Assembly: GCF_014489635.1 (NCBI RefSeq)
Contig: NZ_CP060828.1
Coordinates: 9,883,448 to 9,947,447, forward strand
Reading direction: 5' to 3'
DNA from: Streptomyces roseirectus
GTDB lineage: Bacteria > Actinomycetota > Actinomycetes > Streptomycetales > Streptomycetaceae
Length of the DNA: 64,000 nt
Below, piece by piece: positions 1 through 9,110 of this stretch. Made by a program: the position numbers and the translations under genes. The first letter of the stretch is position 1. The number at the start of each line of letters is the position of its first letter. The notes under the pieces are model-generated. The model was not told where the DNA came from, did no database searches, and saw only the letters and a list, made by a program, of their open reading frames with translations.

Positions 1-5
1 CGAAA

Positions 6-1607
6 GTGGACCCGGCCTGGCCCCGGGCCTGGCGACTGGCGCTCCCCGACGTCCTCGCCCTCCTGGACGCCCCCGAGCCGGAGATCCGCCGTGCCGCAGC
101 CAACATCACCGCCGCCTGCGCCACCCCCGGCGCCGACCTCCTCCCGCCGCTGCTGACCCGCTGGCAGGCGGAGGACGACCTGCCCACCCGCCTCGACCTG
201 ATCCTCGCCCTCGGCCGCGCCGCCCACCGCGCACCGGCGGGCGACCGGTACGACGAGGCCCGCACCGTCCTGCACGCCCAGCTCGACGCCCCGCACCTCC
301 AACTCCGCCTGGCGGCCCTGCACGCCCTCGCTCCCGTCACCCCCGGCCTCGCGGAGAACCACCTGCCCCAGGCGCTGGCCGCGATCCGCGACTCCGGCGT
401 GGAACTGTGGCGCCACACCGGCACGGTCGGCAACGGCGCCCAAGCGGTCCAGCACTGGACCGCCGACCTGTTCCCCGGCCCGTCCCCCGCCTACGTCCTC
501 GGCCTGCTCGCCGACCACCCCGACGACGAGCAGCGCATCGGCGCCCTCTCCCGGGCGGGCACCCTCCTGTCCTCATGGCGCTCGCCGGCCAGGGCCCTTC
601 TCCCGCTCCTCGCGGAACGCCTCACCGACCCCGTCCCCGAAGTCCGCTACCGGGCCGTCGAGTTGCTGGCCTGCCTCGGTCCGGCGGCCACCGCCTACGC
701 CGACGACGTCGCCGCGCTCCTCGACGACACCGCGACGCGCACGACATACCAAGGGGAGTCCGTCGCCGACGCGGCCGTCTGGGCGCTGGCCCGGATGAAC
801 GATCCGCGCTGCCTGCCGGCTCTGACCGCGTGCGTGGCCGCAACCCGCCCCGGCTTCGGAGCGGGCACGGGCTACCTCGGCACCGGTCTCGCCCACTGCC
901 CGGGCCTCCCGGCCCTCCCCGAGATACTGCTCCGACTCCCCGACCACGCACAGCGGTTGCTCCCCGCGATCATCACCACGGACGACGACCGACTCCTGCG
1001 CCTGTGCGCCACCCTCGCCGTCTGGGGCCCGACGGCACACCAGGCCGTACCCCGCCTCCTGACCCTCCTGGCCGACGACCGGCACTGGATCCCGGCGGCC
1101 GAAGCCCTGGCCGGGATCGGAACAGCCGCCCACGAGGCAAGCGTCCCCCTGCTGGCCCGGACCCGCTCCGGCGACGCCCCCCGACTCGCCGCATGGGCCC
1201 ACTGGAAAGTCGGCGGCGACCCCGGCCCGCTGCTCGAAACGGCCGGCACCGAAACCCCCGCCGACCTCCGCAGACTCGCCGATCTGGGCCCGCACGCCGC
1301 CCCCTTCACCGCCGCCCTCCGCACGGCCATGGCCACCCCCGACCCCTGGACCCAGGTCGAGGCCGCCCATGCCCTCTGGTCCGCGACCGGCGACACCGAG
1401 ACCACGGCCCCGGTCCTCACAGCAGCCCTGCGAGCCCTGGCCGCCGGAACCTACCGCCCGGTCATGCTCCCCGCCCTGCGCTACCTGACCCGCATGGGCC
1501 GCACCCCGGCCTTCCTGAAGGACGTCCCCTCGGACGACCGCCGCCTGCGTTACTTCGGCGGCTGGCGTGCGTTCACCGAGGACGAGGCCATCCGCGCGGC
1601 ACTGTAG
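6..1607 (+). CDS. HEAT-repeat protein, probably 5'-truncated by the window edge
   Basis: The 533 codons encode an Ala/Leu/Arg-rich all-helical protein with recurring HEAT-like units, for example near residues 10-40 (LPDVLALLDAPEPEIRRAAA) and 195-245 (LPLLAERLTDPVPEVRYRA). Such solenoids usually serve as protein-binding scaffolds; no catalytic motif is visible. The reading frame is open to the first bases of the window, so the GTG at position 6 may be internal and the true start may lie upstream. It ends 190 bases before the PIG-L gene, with the parS site between them. Function is unknown. Confidence 0.75.
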   Translation: MDPAWPRAWRLALPDVLALLDAPEPEIRRAAANITAACATPGADLLPPLLTRWQAEDDLPTRLDLILALGRAAHRAPAGDRYDEARTVLHAQLDAPHLQLRLAALHALAPVTPGLAENHLPQALAAIRDSGVELWRHTGTVGNGAQAVQHWTADLFPGPSPAYVLGLLADHPDDEQRIGALSRAGTLLSSWRSPARALLPLLAERLTDPVPEVRYRAVELLACLGPAATAYADDVAALLDDTATRTTYQGESVADAAVWALARMNDPRCLPALTACVAATRPGFGAGTGYLGTGLAHCPGLPALPEILLRLPDHAQRLLPAIITTDDDRLLRLCATLAVWGPTAHQAVPRLLTLLADDRHWIPAAEALAGIGTAAHEASVPLLARTRSGDAPRLAAWAHWKVGGDPGPLLETAGTETPADLRRLADLGPHAAPFTAALRTAMATPDPWTQVEAAHALWSATGDTETTAPVLTAALRALAAGTYRPVMLPALRYLTRMGRTPAFLKDVPSDDRRLRYFGGWRAFTEDEAIRAAL

Positions 1608-1699
1608 AAACCCCCGGCACCACGGAAACCCCCGGCGTGGGCAAGCCGCTCACCGCAATGGCCGAGCATCCCCCAGCGAAGTCGGCCCGATTCTGACCA

Positions 1700-1715
1700 T
1701 GTTTCACGTGAAACA
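1700..1715. promoter_or_regulatory. parS: parS centromere-like site (ParB binding)
   Basis: TGTTTCACGTGAAACA is a perfect 16-bp palindrome identical to the conserved chromosomal parS consensus bound by ParB. It lies in the intergenic gap between the HEAT-repeat gene and the PIG-L gene, as expected for a true site. In Streptomyces most parS sites cluster around oriC, with a few further out, so this site places the left part of the window on the core replicon. Confidence 0.85.
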
Positions 1716-1797
1716 AGGCTTTTCATCGCTGATGAGGCATCACCAGGGCGCTACTGTGCGGATCCGCCGCCCCCACCCGCCCATCCCAGGACCCCGC

Positions 1798-3531
1798 ATG
1801 CGCCGCCGCACCCTCCTCACCACCGCCCTCGCCCTCGGCGCCGTCGCCGCAGGACACGCCCCCGCCCACCGCCCCGACCCCGCCCACAACGACGTCCTCT
1901 TCATCGGCGCCCACCCCGACGACGAGGCCCAGAACCTCGCCACGTTCGGCCAGTGGCACGAACACCACGGACTCACCACCGGCATCATCACCGTCACCAG
2001 GGGAGAGGGCGGCGGCAACGCGACGGGCCCTGAGGAGGGCGCCGCACTCGGGCTGATCCGGGAGACCGAGGAACGCGCGGCGACCGCCTACGCGGGCATC
2101 GAGAACATCTACTACCTAGACAAGCCCGACTTCTGGTACACACTCTCCGCCCCGCTGACCGCCCGGATCTGGGACGAGGACGACACCCTGGAACGCATCG
2201 TCCACCTGATCCGCCGGACCACCCCGCACACCGTCGTCACCATGGACCCCCGCCCCGCCGGCCAGCACGGCGCCCACCAGCTCTCCGCACGGCTGGCCAT
2301 CGAGGCGTTCTGGAAGGCCGCCGACCCGACAGCGTTCCCCGCACCGGGCCTCGCCCCCTGGCGCGCCGTCCGACTCCTCGCCCAGAACCCCCACTTCACG
2401 CACCTCCTGGGCCCCGACGAGTCGAGGAAACCCCGCACCGACCCCCACACCGGCCTCCCCGTCCTCGGCGTCTGGTCCGGCACCCCCTCCCGCGTCCACC
2501 GCACGACCTGGGCCCAGGCCGAACGCACCGCCTCCCGCGCCTACCGCACCCAGGGCTGGACATCCCTGCACCCCCACGTCCCCACGGACCCCGCCCGGCT
2601 GGACTCCGACTGGTTCACCCTCCTCGCCGACGACTCCCGCCCGATCGAGGCCCCCGTACGGGACAGCGCCCGACTCCGCCCCCGCTACGCGGAGTTCCAC
2701 GCCTGGGCCCACCGCACCGGCCTGCCCTGGCTCGCCAACGGCGCCCAGCCCGACCACCCGCGACGCCCGTCGACCACGATCCCCGCGGTGTCCCGCCCAC
2801 CGGCCGGCCCGGACGCCTACCCCGGCCCCGAACTCCCGCTCACCCACTGGGAAGGCGACACCCCCACCCCCGCCGACTGCTCGGCCACCGCCCGCCTCGC
2901 CCGCCACGGCGACGACCTGTACGTCCTCGTCCACGTGACCGACGACCGTCCGGGCGCCGCCCTCGCCCCCGGCGACGTCAAACGCCACTGGCGCACCGAC
3001 GCCGTCGAGATCGCCCTCGACCCGCGCGGCGACTCGGACGACACCTCGACGACGTTCAAGACCGGCATCGTCCCGCGCACCGCGCCCCACGGCGGCCCCG
3101 CCGCAGAGCGCGACGCCGACCACCACCAGGGCCCGGCACCCGCATCCATGCGCGTGACGGCCACCGTCACCGACCCCTACCGGGGCTACACGATCGAGGC
3201 GAGGATCCCCCTGTCCGCCCTCCCCGCCCCCGCCGACCCCGACCGCTTCGCCCTCAACATCCTCGTCTACGACTCCGACACGAACGACCACACCGGCCAG
3301 ACCCGCCTCGCCTGGTCCCCACACGGCACCCCCCAGGCCGACCCCTACGTCTGGGGCACAGCCCACCTCCCCGGCCACACCCCCGCCCCGCCCACCCCCA
3401 CGACCCCCCCGATCATCCCGACCGAGGCCGCCACCAGCGCCACCTCCCCAGCAGCCCTCACCCAGGCCCACCGCACAGGCATCCCGATCCCCGCACCCCC
3501 GAGGCCCCACTCCTCCGGCTCCCCCTCCTGA
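1798..3531 (+). CDS. Secreted PIG-L family deacetylase with C-terminal CBM9/DOMON-like domain
   Basis: The 577-aa product starts with a twin-arginine-like signal (RRRTLL, then a hydrophobic stretch ending about residue 23). It continues with a PIG-L/LmbE fold carrying the metal-binding AHPDDE motif at residues 38-43 and a second His cluster (GQHGAHQ) near 155-160. PIG-L enzymes are zinc-dependent N-deacetylases of GlcNAc-type substrates. Residues about 345-530 resemble a family 9 carbohydrate-binding or DOMON-like domain (DAVEIALDPRGD, then YTIEARIPLSAL). The ATG at 1798 is chosen because the signal peptide begins there; longer in-frame starts read through the parS site. Inference: an extracellular deacetylase acting on a polysaccharide or glycoconjugate. 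Confidence 0.85.
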   Translation: MRRRTLLTTALALGAVAAGHAPAHRPDPAHNDVLFIGAHPDDEAQNLATFGQWHEHHGLTTGIITVTRGEGGGNATGPEEGAALGLIRETEERAATAYAGIENIYYLDKPDFWYTLSAPLTARIWDEDDTLERIVHLIRRTTPHTVVTMDPRPAGQHGAHQLSARLAIEAFWKAADPTAFPAPGLAPWRAVRLLAQNPHFTHLLGPDESRKPRTDPHTGLPVLGVWSGTPSRVHRTTWAQAERTASRAYRTQGWTSLHPHVPTDPARLDSDWFTLLADDSRPIEAPVRDSARLRPRYAEFHAWAHRTGLPWLANGAQPDHPRRPSTTIPAVSRPPAGPDAYPGPELPLTHWEGDTPTPADCSATARLARHGDDLYVLVHVTDDRPGAALAPGDVKRHWRTDAVEIALDPRGDSDDTSTTFKTGIVPRTAPHGGPAAERDADHHQGPAPASMRVTATVTDPYRGYTIEARIPLSALPAPADPDRFALNILVYDSDTNDHTGQTRLAWSPHGTPQADPYVWGTAHLPGHTPAPPTPTTPPIIPTEAATSATSPAALTQAHRTGIPIPAPPRPHSSGSPS

Positions 3532-3643
3532 ACAGCGAAAACCGGCCGTAGAGACCGCCCTCCGGCAACACCCCCGGCGCCGCCCCCACCGCGAGCTGCG
3601 CGTCATACGTGTGGACGGCCATCAGAACCCCCTCTCCACAGCA

Positions 3644-5878
3644 CTAGTTGGGCGCCCCCGGCGGCACCCGAGGCGCCGGCTCCAGCCGCACCGCAGCAGG
3701 ATCCGCCAGATACGAGACGACCAACTCACCTCCCGCGCGCCGATGCCCGTCCCCGAGCCGCACCTCCTCGGCGAACCGCCGCAACGCGTCCCGGAGTTCG
3801 GCACGGACCACGGCATGCACCCCGTCCCCCTCCAGCACGCGCAGCGCATGATGCAGCACGGTCCAGTCACCCGTCCGCTGCACGACCACCCCCGCCGGCA
3901 CGTCCGCCGCGACCGCGTCCTCCCGCAGCCACGACGCCCCCAGTACCGCGCCGACGACCTCCGCCACCCCCGGCACCGAGGGATCCGCCGCATGCTGCCA
4001 GGCCACCCGGTTGAGCCGGGCCGGATCCAGCAGGGCCTCCGTCACCAGCGTCGCGGCGACCCGGACGGCGCTGAAGGGGTCGAAGACCCGCCCGGCGGCC
4101 GTGTCGTAGTACTGATCGCTCCTCTCGTACCGGATCGCGGGCGGCGTCAGAGCGCCCAGCACACTCCGCGGCAGCGCGAGTTCCTCGGCCCGCAGCAGCG
4201 CGGCGAGCCGGAACAGCGCCTTCCGCTGCACACCCGCGTCCACCGCGACGACCCCCGCCCCCGCGTCCCCCGCCACGCCGTACCGGTACCGCACCCCGCC
4301 GACCAGCCGCGCGACAGCCGTCACCTCGTGCCGGTGCAGCAGATGCAGCAGCACGGCCCGCTCCTCCAGCTCCCCGGTCTGCCGGTCCGGCGGCAGCACC
4401 CCGCGCGAGAACCCGCCCAGCGCGACCCGCCGCACCTGGAGGATCCGCTCCAGCGCGGGGAGCGCGTCCCCGGAGGTCACCCACGGCACCCCGTCCGCGT
4501 GGGCCGCGCCGGCCCCGTGCCCGTCCTCGTCCGTGACATACGCGAGATGCCCGAACTCGGCTCGCAGCTCGGCGAGTTGATCTTCCGTCAGATCCTCGTA
4601 CGCGTGCCGCACGAGGAAGTGGTCCCAGGGCCCGAGCCCCACCGCGTAGGCGCCGGACATCTCGATCTCCCCGTCCGGCGTGACCCCGATACGGGCGTGC
4701 GGATAGTCCATCACGGACGGATGCGCGTGCCGCGTACTCGCGTAGTTGTGCATGAACCCCAGCGCGTGCCCGATCTCGTGCGCGGCGAGCTGCCGGATCC
4801 GCGCGAGCACCAACTCCTCGACGGCCGCGAGCCGTTCGGCCTCCCGGGGATGCCCGTACGGGGCGAGCAGCGCCTCACCGAGCGCCCTCACCTGCTCGAC
4901 CCGCTGCGACCCGAGCCGCACCCGCGCGTGCAGCACCTCCCCGGTCCGGGGATCGGTGAGCCCCTGCCCGAGCGACCACCCGCGCCCGGCCCGGTGCACC
5001 CACACCACCCCGTTCACCCCGGGCTCGTACGGATCGAAGTCCGCACCCCCGGCCTCCACCCGGTACGCCTCCGGCAACCCGATCCCGGCGAACCCCTCCC
5101 GCCACCAGTTCCCGCCCTCCACGACCGCCGACCGCAACGGCTCCGGCACGGCGGGATCCACCTGGAACACGACCGCCGGAGCGCCACCCCCCACCCGGAA
5201 CCGGGGCTGGAACCTGACCTGCCGCCCACCGAGCCCGTGATCCACGTACCCGACCCCGTACCCGCCGGACCCGGGGTGATACGCCCGGGGCGTGAGCGCC
5301 ACCGAGGGCAACGGCACGAGATTCAGCTGCTGGACGACCGTCACGGCACGCGGATCGGCCGCCACCGCCCGCACCGCGGCCCCCTGCCCCGGCCCCCGGA
5401 ACGTGAGGAGCGCGGGCAACCGCACCCCACCCGGCGACACACTCCCCGCCAGCGGCACACTCGCCGACGCGTCGAGGACGTACTCACCCTGCCCCCGCTC
5501 GGCCAGATGCTCGGCGATGCGGTCGTGGTCGTACAGCGCGAGCCCCGTCGCGTCCACGACGACCAGCCCGCCCTCCTCCCGCAGCACCGGCCCGCCCCAC
5601 ACCACCGACACCGCGAACGACTCCGCCCCGGCCCGCACGGCGGCGGCCTCCCCCGTACTGAGGAAATGCTTGTTGCGGACGACGAACAGCACCCGCTCCC
5701 CGACCCGCCGGAACTCCGCGAGCCGCGCCTTGCCCGCCCGCCCCCGGTCCAGCCACAACTCACTGGAACCGAGCCCCTGGGACAGTGAGACGGTCAGCAG
5801 GAACGGCTCCCCGAAACGACGCACCCCCAGCAGGGGACGCCCCTCGGGATCCGGGACGACTTCGAGGAAACCGGGCAC
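3644..5878 (-). CDS. Zinc-dependent metalloprotease (DUF5117/DUF4953-like)
   Basis: The 744-aa protein carries a metzincin-style zinc site HEIGHALGFMHN with H367, E368, H371 and H377, followed by SVMDYPHARI about 17 residues later, which resembles the Met-turn region. The long beta-rich N-terminal half and this site match actinobacterial proteins with DUF5117 and DUF4953 domains. I see no signal peptide, so it is either cytoplasmic or exported by a route I cannot recognise. It is convergent with the PIG-L gene and divergent from the M20 peptidase. The start at 5878 is the first ATG and follows a GGAAAGG ribosome site. Confidence 0.85.
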   Translation of the reverse strand: MPGFLEVVPDPEGRPLLGVRRFGEPFLLTVSLSQGLGSSELWLDRGRAGKARLAEFRRVGERVLFVVRNKHFLSTGEAAAVRAGAESFAVSVVWGGPVLREEGGLVVVDATGLALYDHDRIAEHLAERGQGEYVLDASASVPLAGSVSPGGVRLPALLTFRGPGQGAAVRAVAADPRAVTVVQQLNLVPLPSVALTPRAYHPGSGGYGVGYVDHGLGGRQVRFQPRFRVGGGAPAVVFQVDPAVPEPLRSAVVEGGNWWREGFAGIGLPEAYRVEAGGADFDPYEPGVNGVVWVHRAGRGWSLGQGLTDPRTGEVLHARVRLGSQRVEQVRALGEALLAPYGHPREAERLAAVEELVLARIRQLAAHEIGHALGFMHNYASTRHAHPSVMDYPHARIGVTPDGEIEMSGAYAVGLGPWDHFLVRHAYEDLTEDQLAELRAEFGHLAYVTDEDGHGAGAAHADGVPWVTSGDALPALERILQVRRVALGGFSRGVLPPDRQTGELEERAVLLHLLHRHEVTAVARLVGGVRYRYGVAGDAGAGVVAVDAGVQRKALFRLAALLRAEELALPRSVLGALTPPAIRYERSDQYYDTAAGRVFDPFSAVRVAATLVTEALLDPARLNRVAWQHAADPSVPGVAEVVGAVLGASWLREDAVAADVPAGVVVQRTGDWTVLHHALRVLEGDGVHAVVRAELRDALRRFAEEVRLGDGHRRAGGELVVSYLADPAAVRLEPAPRVPPGAPN

Positions 5879-6006
5879 GACAGAACCTTTCCTTCCCGGC
5901 GCGCACCGTGCTCACCGCGCCGACCGGCCGGAAACCCCATGCGCACGGCTGAGTCCACCCACCCTATCCAGGCACCCGCTTGTGCCCGCGCGGGTCCACA
6001 CCCACG

Positions 6007-7365
6007 ATGAACCCCATGAGCCCTGACCGGCGGACCACCCCGAACCCCCAGGAAACGGTCGACCTGCTGTCCGCGCTGATCCGCAACGCTTGCGTCAACG
6101 ACGGCACCCCCACCCCGGAGTCCGGCGGCGAGGCCCGCAACGCCGACACCCTGGACGACTACTTCTCCGCCACCTCCGTGGAGACCGAACGGCTCGAACC
6201 CGTCCCCGGCCGCGTCACCACCCTCTACCGGGTCCCCGGCCACGACCCGAAGGCCCCCGCGCTCACCCTCCTCGGCCACACCGACGTCGTCCCGGCCGAC
6301 CCCCGCACCTGGAGCCGCGCCCCGTTCTCCGGCGAGGTGAGCGACGGGATCGTGTGGGGGAGAGGCGCCATCGACATGCTCAACCTCACCTCCGCGATGG
6401 CCGTCGTCACCGCGGCCGCCGCCCGCTCACCCCGCAGACTCGCCGGCGACCTGGTCTTCGCCGCCGTCGCCGACGAGGAGGCCGGCAGCCGCCATGGCGT
6501 CGGCTGGATCGCCGAACACAGCCCCGGCCTGCTGCCCTGGGACCACGCCCTCACCGAGACCGCCGGCGCCCATGTCGGCCCCCGCGCCGTCACCGTCACC
6601 GTCGGCGAGAAGGGCGCCTTCCCGCGCCGCCTGCACATCCGCGGCAGCTCGGGCCACGGCTCGATGCCCTGGGGCAGCGACAACGCCGCCCTCCTCGCCG
6701 CCGAGGCCGCCCTCAGGATCGCCCGCCACCGCACCCCCGCCCACCCCGACGAACGCTGGCCCGACTTCGTCCACGCCGCCCACCTCCCCGCCGACGTCAC
6801 CACCGGCCTCCTCGATCCCGACACCCTCGACGACCACCTCGCCCACCTCGGCGACAGCGCCCGCTTCGCCCACGCCCTCACCCACCTCACCTTCGCCCCG
6901 ACCGTCCTGAAGTCCGGCGACACACTCAACGTCATCCCCTCCACCGCCGTCGTCGACATCGACGTCCGCTCCCTCCCCGGCCAGGACGACGACGACATCG
7001 ACGCCGAACTCCGCCGCGCGCTCGGCGACCTGTCCGCCCGCGTCGAGATCGAACACCTCGACCGCCGCACCGCCTCCGCGTCCCCCGCGAGCCGCCTCTA
7101 CGACGTGGTCGCCGACGCCGTCCGCCACCAGCTCCCCGGCACCGAGGTACTGCCCACCCTCACCACCGGCGGCACCGACGCCCGCTTCGTCCGCGACGCC
7201 GGCGGAGTCGCCTACGGCTTCGGCGTCTACGCCCCCGGCTGGGACGTCGGCAAGACCCGCAGACTCTTCCACGGCGACGACGAACACATCGACACCGAGA
7301 GCCTGCACCTCACCACCCACGCCCTCGACGAGGTCATCCACACCTTCCTGAACAACACCCCCTGA
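6007..7365 (+). CDS. M20/M25/M40 family metallopeptidase
   Basis: The 452-aa protein has the M20 dizinc layout: GHTDVVP with H91 and D93, the bridging aspartate D123 in GRGAID, and the catalytic glutamate pair in ADEEAG (E157-E158), plus a lid-type dimerisation domain in the middle. The family hydrolyses peptide or N-acyl amide bonds (ArgE/DapE/carboxypeptidase G2 group); the substrate cannot be read from sequence. No signal peptide is seen, so it is probably cytoplasmic. The ATG at 6007 is preferred over an upstream GTG because conserved sequence starts soon after; ATG 6016 is an alternative. Confidence 0.85.
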   Translation: MNPMSPDRRTTPNPQETVDLLSALIRNACVNDGTPTPESGGEARNADTLDDYFSATSVETERLEPVPGRVTTLYRVPGHDPKAPALTLLGHTDVVPADPRTWSRAPFSGEVSDGIVWGRGAIDMLNLTSAMAVVTAAAARSPRRLAGDLVFAAVADEEAGSRHGVGWIAEHSPGLLPWDHALTETAGAHVGPRAVTVTVGEKGAFPRRLHIRGSSGHGSMPWGSDNAALLAAEAALRIARHRTPAHPDERWPDFVHAAHLPADVTTGLLDPDTLDDHLAHLGDSARFAHALTHLTFAPTVLKSGDTLNVIPSTAVVDIDVRSLPGQDDDDIDAELRRALGDLSARVEIEHLDRRTASASPASRLYDVVADAVRHQLPGTEVLPTLTTGGTDARFVRDAGGVAYGFGVYAPGWDVGKTRRLFHGDDEHIDTESLHLTTHALDEVIHTFLNNTP

Positions 7366-7405
7366 CAAGAGAACGACCCCCGTCGGCACACGGCCCCCGC
7401 CCCGC

Positions 7406-7795
7406 TCACCGGCCCGGCGCGGCCAGCGCACGGCGGCGGACATCCTCCGGCGCCGCCGCGATGACCCGGTCCAACGCCCCCAGCGACGCCTCCAGCTCGG
7501 CGATCGACCCCGCGATGCGCTGCCGCTCGCGATGCAGGTCGGCCACCAGATCCGAACACGTCGGCACCAGCCCGTCCGCCGTGTCCCGCAGGCACGGCAG
7601 GACCGCGGCGATGGTCGCCGTGCTCAGCCCGGCCGCCAGCAGCGAACGGATCCGGCGGACCGCGTCGACGTCGTCGTCCGCGTACTCCCGGTACCCGCTG
7701 GGCCGCCGCTGCGGACACAGCAACCCCTGCTCCTCGTAGTACCGCAGCAGCCGCTCGTGCACCCCGGTCCTCCGCGCCAACTCCCCGATCCGCAC
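7406..7795 (-). CDS. MerR-family transcriptional regulator
   Basis: This 129-aa protein has an N-terminal MerR winged helix (IGELARRTGVHERLLRYYEEQGLL, residues 2-26, then RRPSGYREYADDD) and a C-terminal coiled coil (about 80-115). The two isolated Cys residues, near 89 and 100, do not form a clear metal-binding cluster, so an organic or redox ligand is possible. It is divergent from the quinone-reductase-type gene at 7878, and a MerR-type promoter dyad lies between them (7813-7844). The neighbour is therefore the likely target. Confidence 0.9.
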   Translation of the reverse strand: MRIGELARRTGVHERLLRYYEEQGLLCPQRRPSGYREYADDDVDAVRRIRSLLAAGLSTATIAAVLPCLRDTADGLVPTCSDLVADLHRERQRIAGSIAELEASLGALDRVIAAAPEDVRRRALAAPGR

Positions 7796-7812
7796 AGCCT
7801 GTTCGCCTTCCG

Positions 7813-7844
7813 CTTGACTCTCACACCGATGTCAGAGTCTAGCG
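7813..7844. promoter_or_regulatory. MerR-type divergent operator/promoter
   Basis: A TTGACT -35 hexamer (7813-7818) overlaps the inverted repeat GACTCT-N12-AGAGTC (7815-7838). A -10-like TCTAGC or TAGCGT follows at a spacing of about 18-20 bp. A dyad between an over-spaced -35 and -10 is the typical MerR activator layout. It would control the oxidoreductase to the right and probably the MerR gene to the left. Confidence 0.7.
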
Positions 7845-7877
7845 TCGGTGATCAGCGACGACCCCGAGGAGACAGAC

Positions 7878-8756
7878 ATGCGCGCAGTACGGATCGACCA
7901 GCACGGCGGCCCCGAAGTCCTCACCGTCCGTGAGATCCCCGACCCCGTCCCCGCCCCCGGCGAAGTCCTGATCAGGGCGGCCGCCAGCAGCCTCAACCCG
8001 GTCGACTGGAAGACCCGCGCCCGCGACGTCGGCCCCGACCTCCCCGCCACCCTCGGCTGGGACCTCTCCGGCACGGTCGTCACCGCGAACGACGCCCCCT
8101 TCCACCCCGGCGACCAGGTCATCGCCATGTCCGCCCAGATCGCCACCGGCCGCGGCACCTGGTCCGAACTCGTCGCCCTCCCCGCCCACCTGATCACCCA
8201 CGCCCCCACCACCATCCCCCTCACCGACGCCGCCGCCCTCCCGCTCGCCGGCGTCACCGCCGTCCAGGCCCTCGACAAGACCGGCGTCACCCGCGACTCC
8301 CGCCTCCTGGTCATCGGCGCGACCGGAGCCGTGGGCGGCATCGCCGTCCAGCTCGCCCGCCACACCGGCGCCACGATCGACGCCCTGGTCTCCCGCCCCG
8401 CCCACATCGCCGAGGCCCGCGAACTCGGCGCCACCCACGCGACCCACACCCTCACCGACCTGTGCCCCGCCACCTACGACGCCGTCCTCGACACCGTCGG
8501 CCTGGACGCCGGCCACCTCCTCACCCCCGGCGGACGCTACGTCTCCATCGCCGACGAACCCCTCCCCGACGTCCCCGGCGCCCTCAAGAGCTACGTCCAG
8601 GAGAACGCCGCCCACCTCGCCCACCTCACCACCCTCATCGACAAGAACGAACTCCACCTCCGCATCGCCACCCGCCACCCCCTCGACGAAATCCGCACCG
8701 CCCACGAGAAGTTCGAGGCCGGGGGAGTACTGGGCAAAATCCTCCTCACCTTCTGA
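7878..8756 (+). CDS. NADP-dependent quinone oxidoreductase (zinc-free MDR family)
   Basis: The 292-aa protein opens as quinone reductases do (MRAVRIDQHGGPEVL), with a GroES-like fold and then a Rossmann domain (VIGATGAVGGIAVQLA, about residues 150-165). The zinc-binding Cys cluster of alcohol dehydrogenases is absent, which fits NADPH:quinone or enone reductases. The ATG at 7878 follows CCGAGGAGA; an upstream GTG would add ten unconserved residues that overlap the promoter. It is divergent from a MerR gene, suggesting induction by an electrophilic or quinone-type compound. Confidence 0.88.
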   Translation: MRAVRIDQHGGPEVLTVREIPDPVPAPGEVLIRAAASSLNPVDWKTRARDVGPDLPATLGWDLSGTVVTANDAPFHPGDQVIAMSAQIATGRGTWSELVALPAHLITHAPTTIPLTDAAALPLAGVTAVQALDKTGVTRDSRLLVIGATGAVGGIAVQLARHTGATIDALVSRPAHIAEARELGATHATHTLTDLCPATYDAVLDTVGLDAGHLLTPGGRYVSIADEPLPDVPGALKSYVQENAAHLAHLTTLIDKNELHLRIATRHPLDEIRTAHEKFEAGGVLGKILLTF

Positions 8757-8806
8757 CCCCGCACCCCTGAGGCCGCCTCCAGCCCCGTCGGCGCGCTAAA
8801 AGGCAC

Positions 8807-9110
8807 ATGCCCCGAACGCGCCTGTTACCCGCCCTCGCCGGCTGCTCGGCACCCCCGGCCGACCCAACCCCCACCGGAGACTTCGGCGCGCTCGCCCAAG
8901 CGGTCGTCGAACGCCGCACACCTGACGGCGAACAGACCGGAGCCCCACACCACCGCCACCACCACGACCACCGTCGACTCGGTGAGCGGAGACGGCGACA
9001 CCGTGACCGTCCTGCTCACCGAGGACACCACCCTCACCCACGAACAAGCCGACGTCACCACCGAGTTCCAGACCCACCACCGCTTCGTCCAGACCAACCC
9101 CTCAGGAACC
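8807..9110 (+). pseudogene. Relic of a small lipoprotein gene, frameshifted
   Basis: Two frames together look like one lost gene. The first (from ATG 8807) reads MPRTRLLPALAGCSAPPADP, a short lipoprotein signal with an AGC lipobox, continuing to about 8935. A second frame then reads TTVDSVSGDGDTVTVLLTED and on to about 9110, running into the 3' end of the opposite-strand regulator gene. Low confidence; the alternative is non-coding spacer. Confidence 0.35.
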
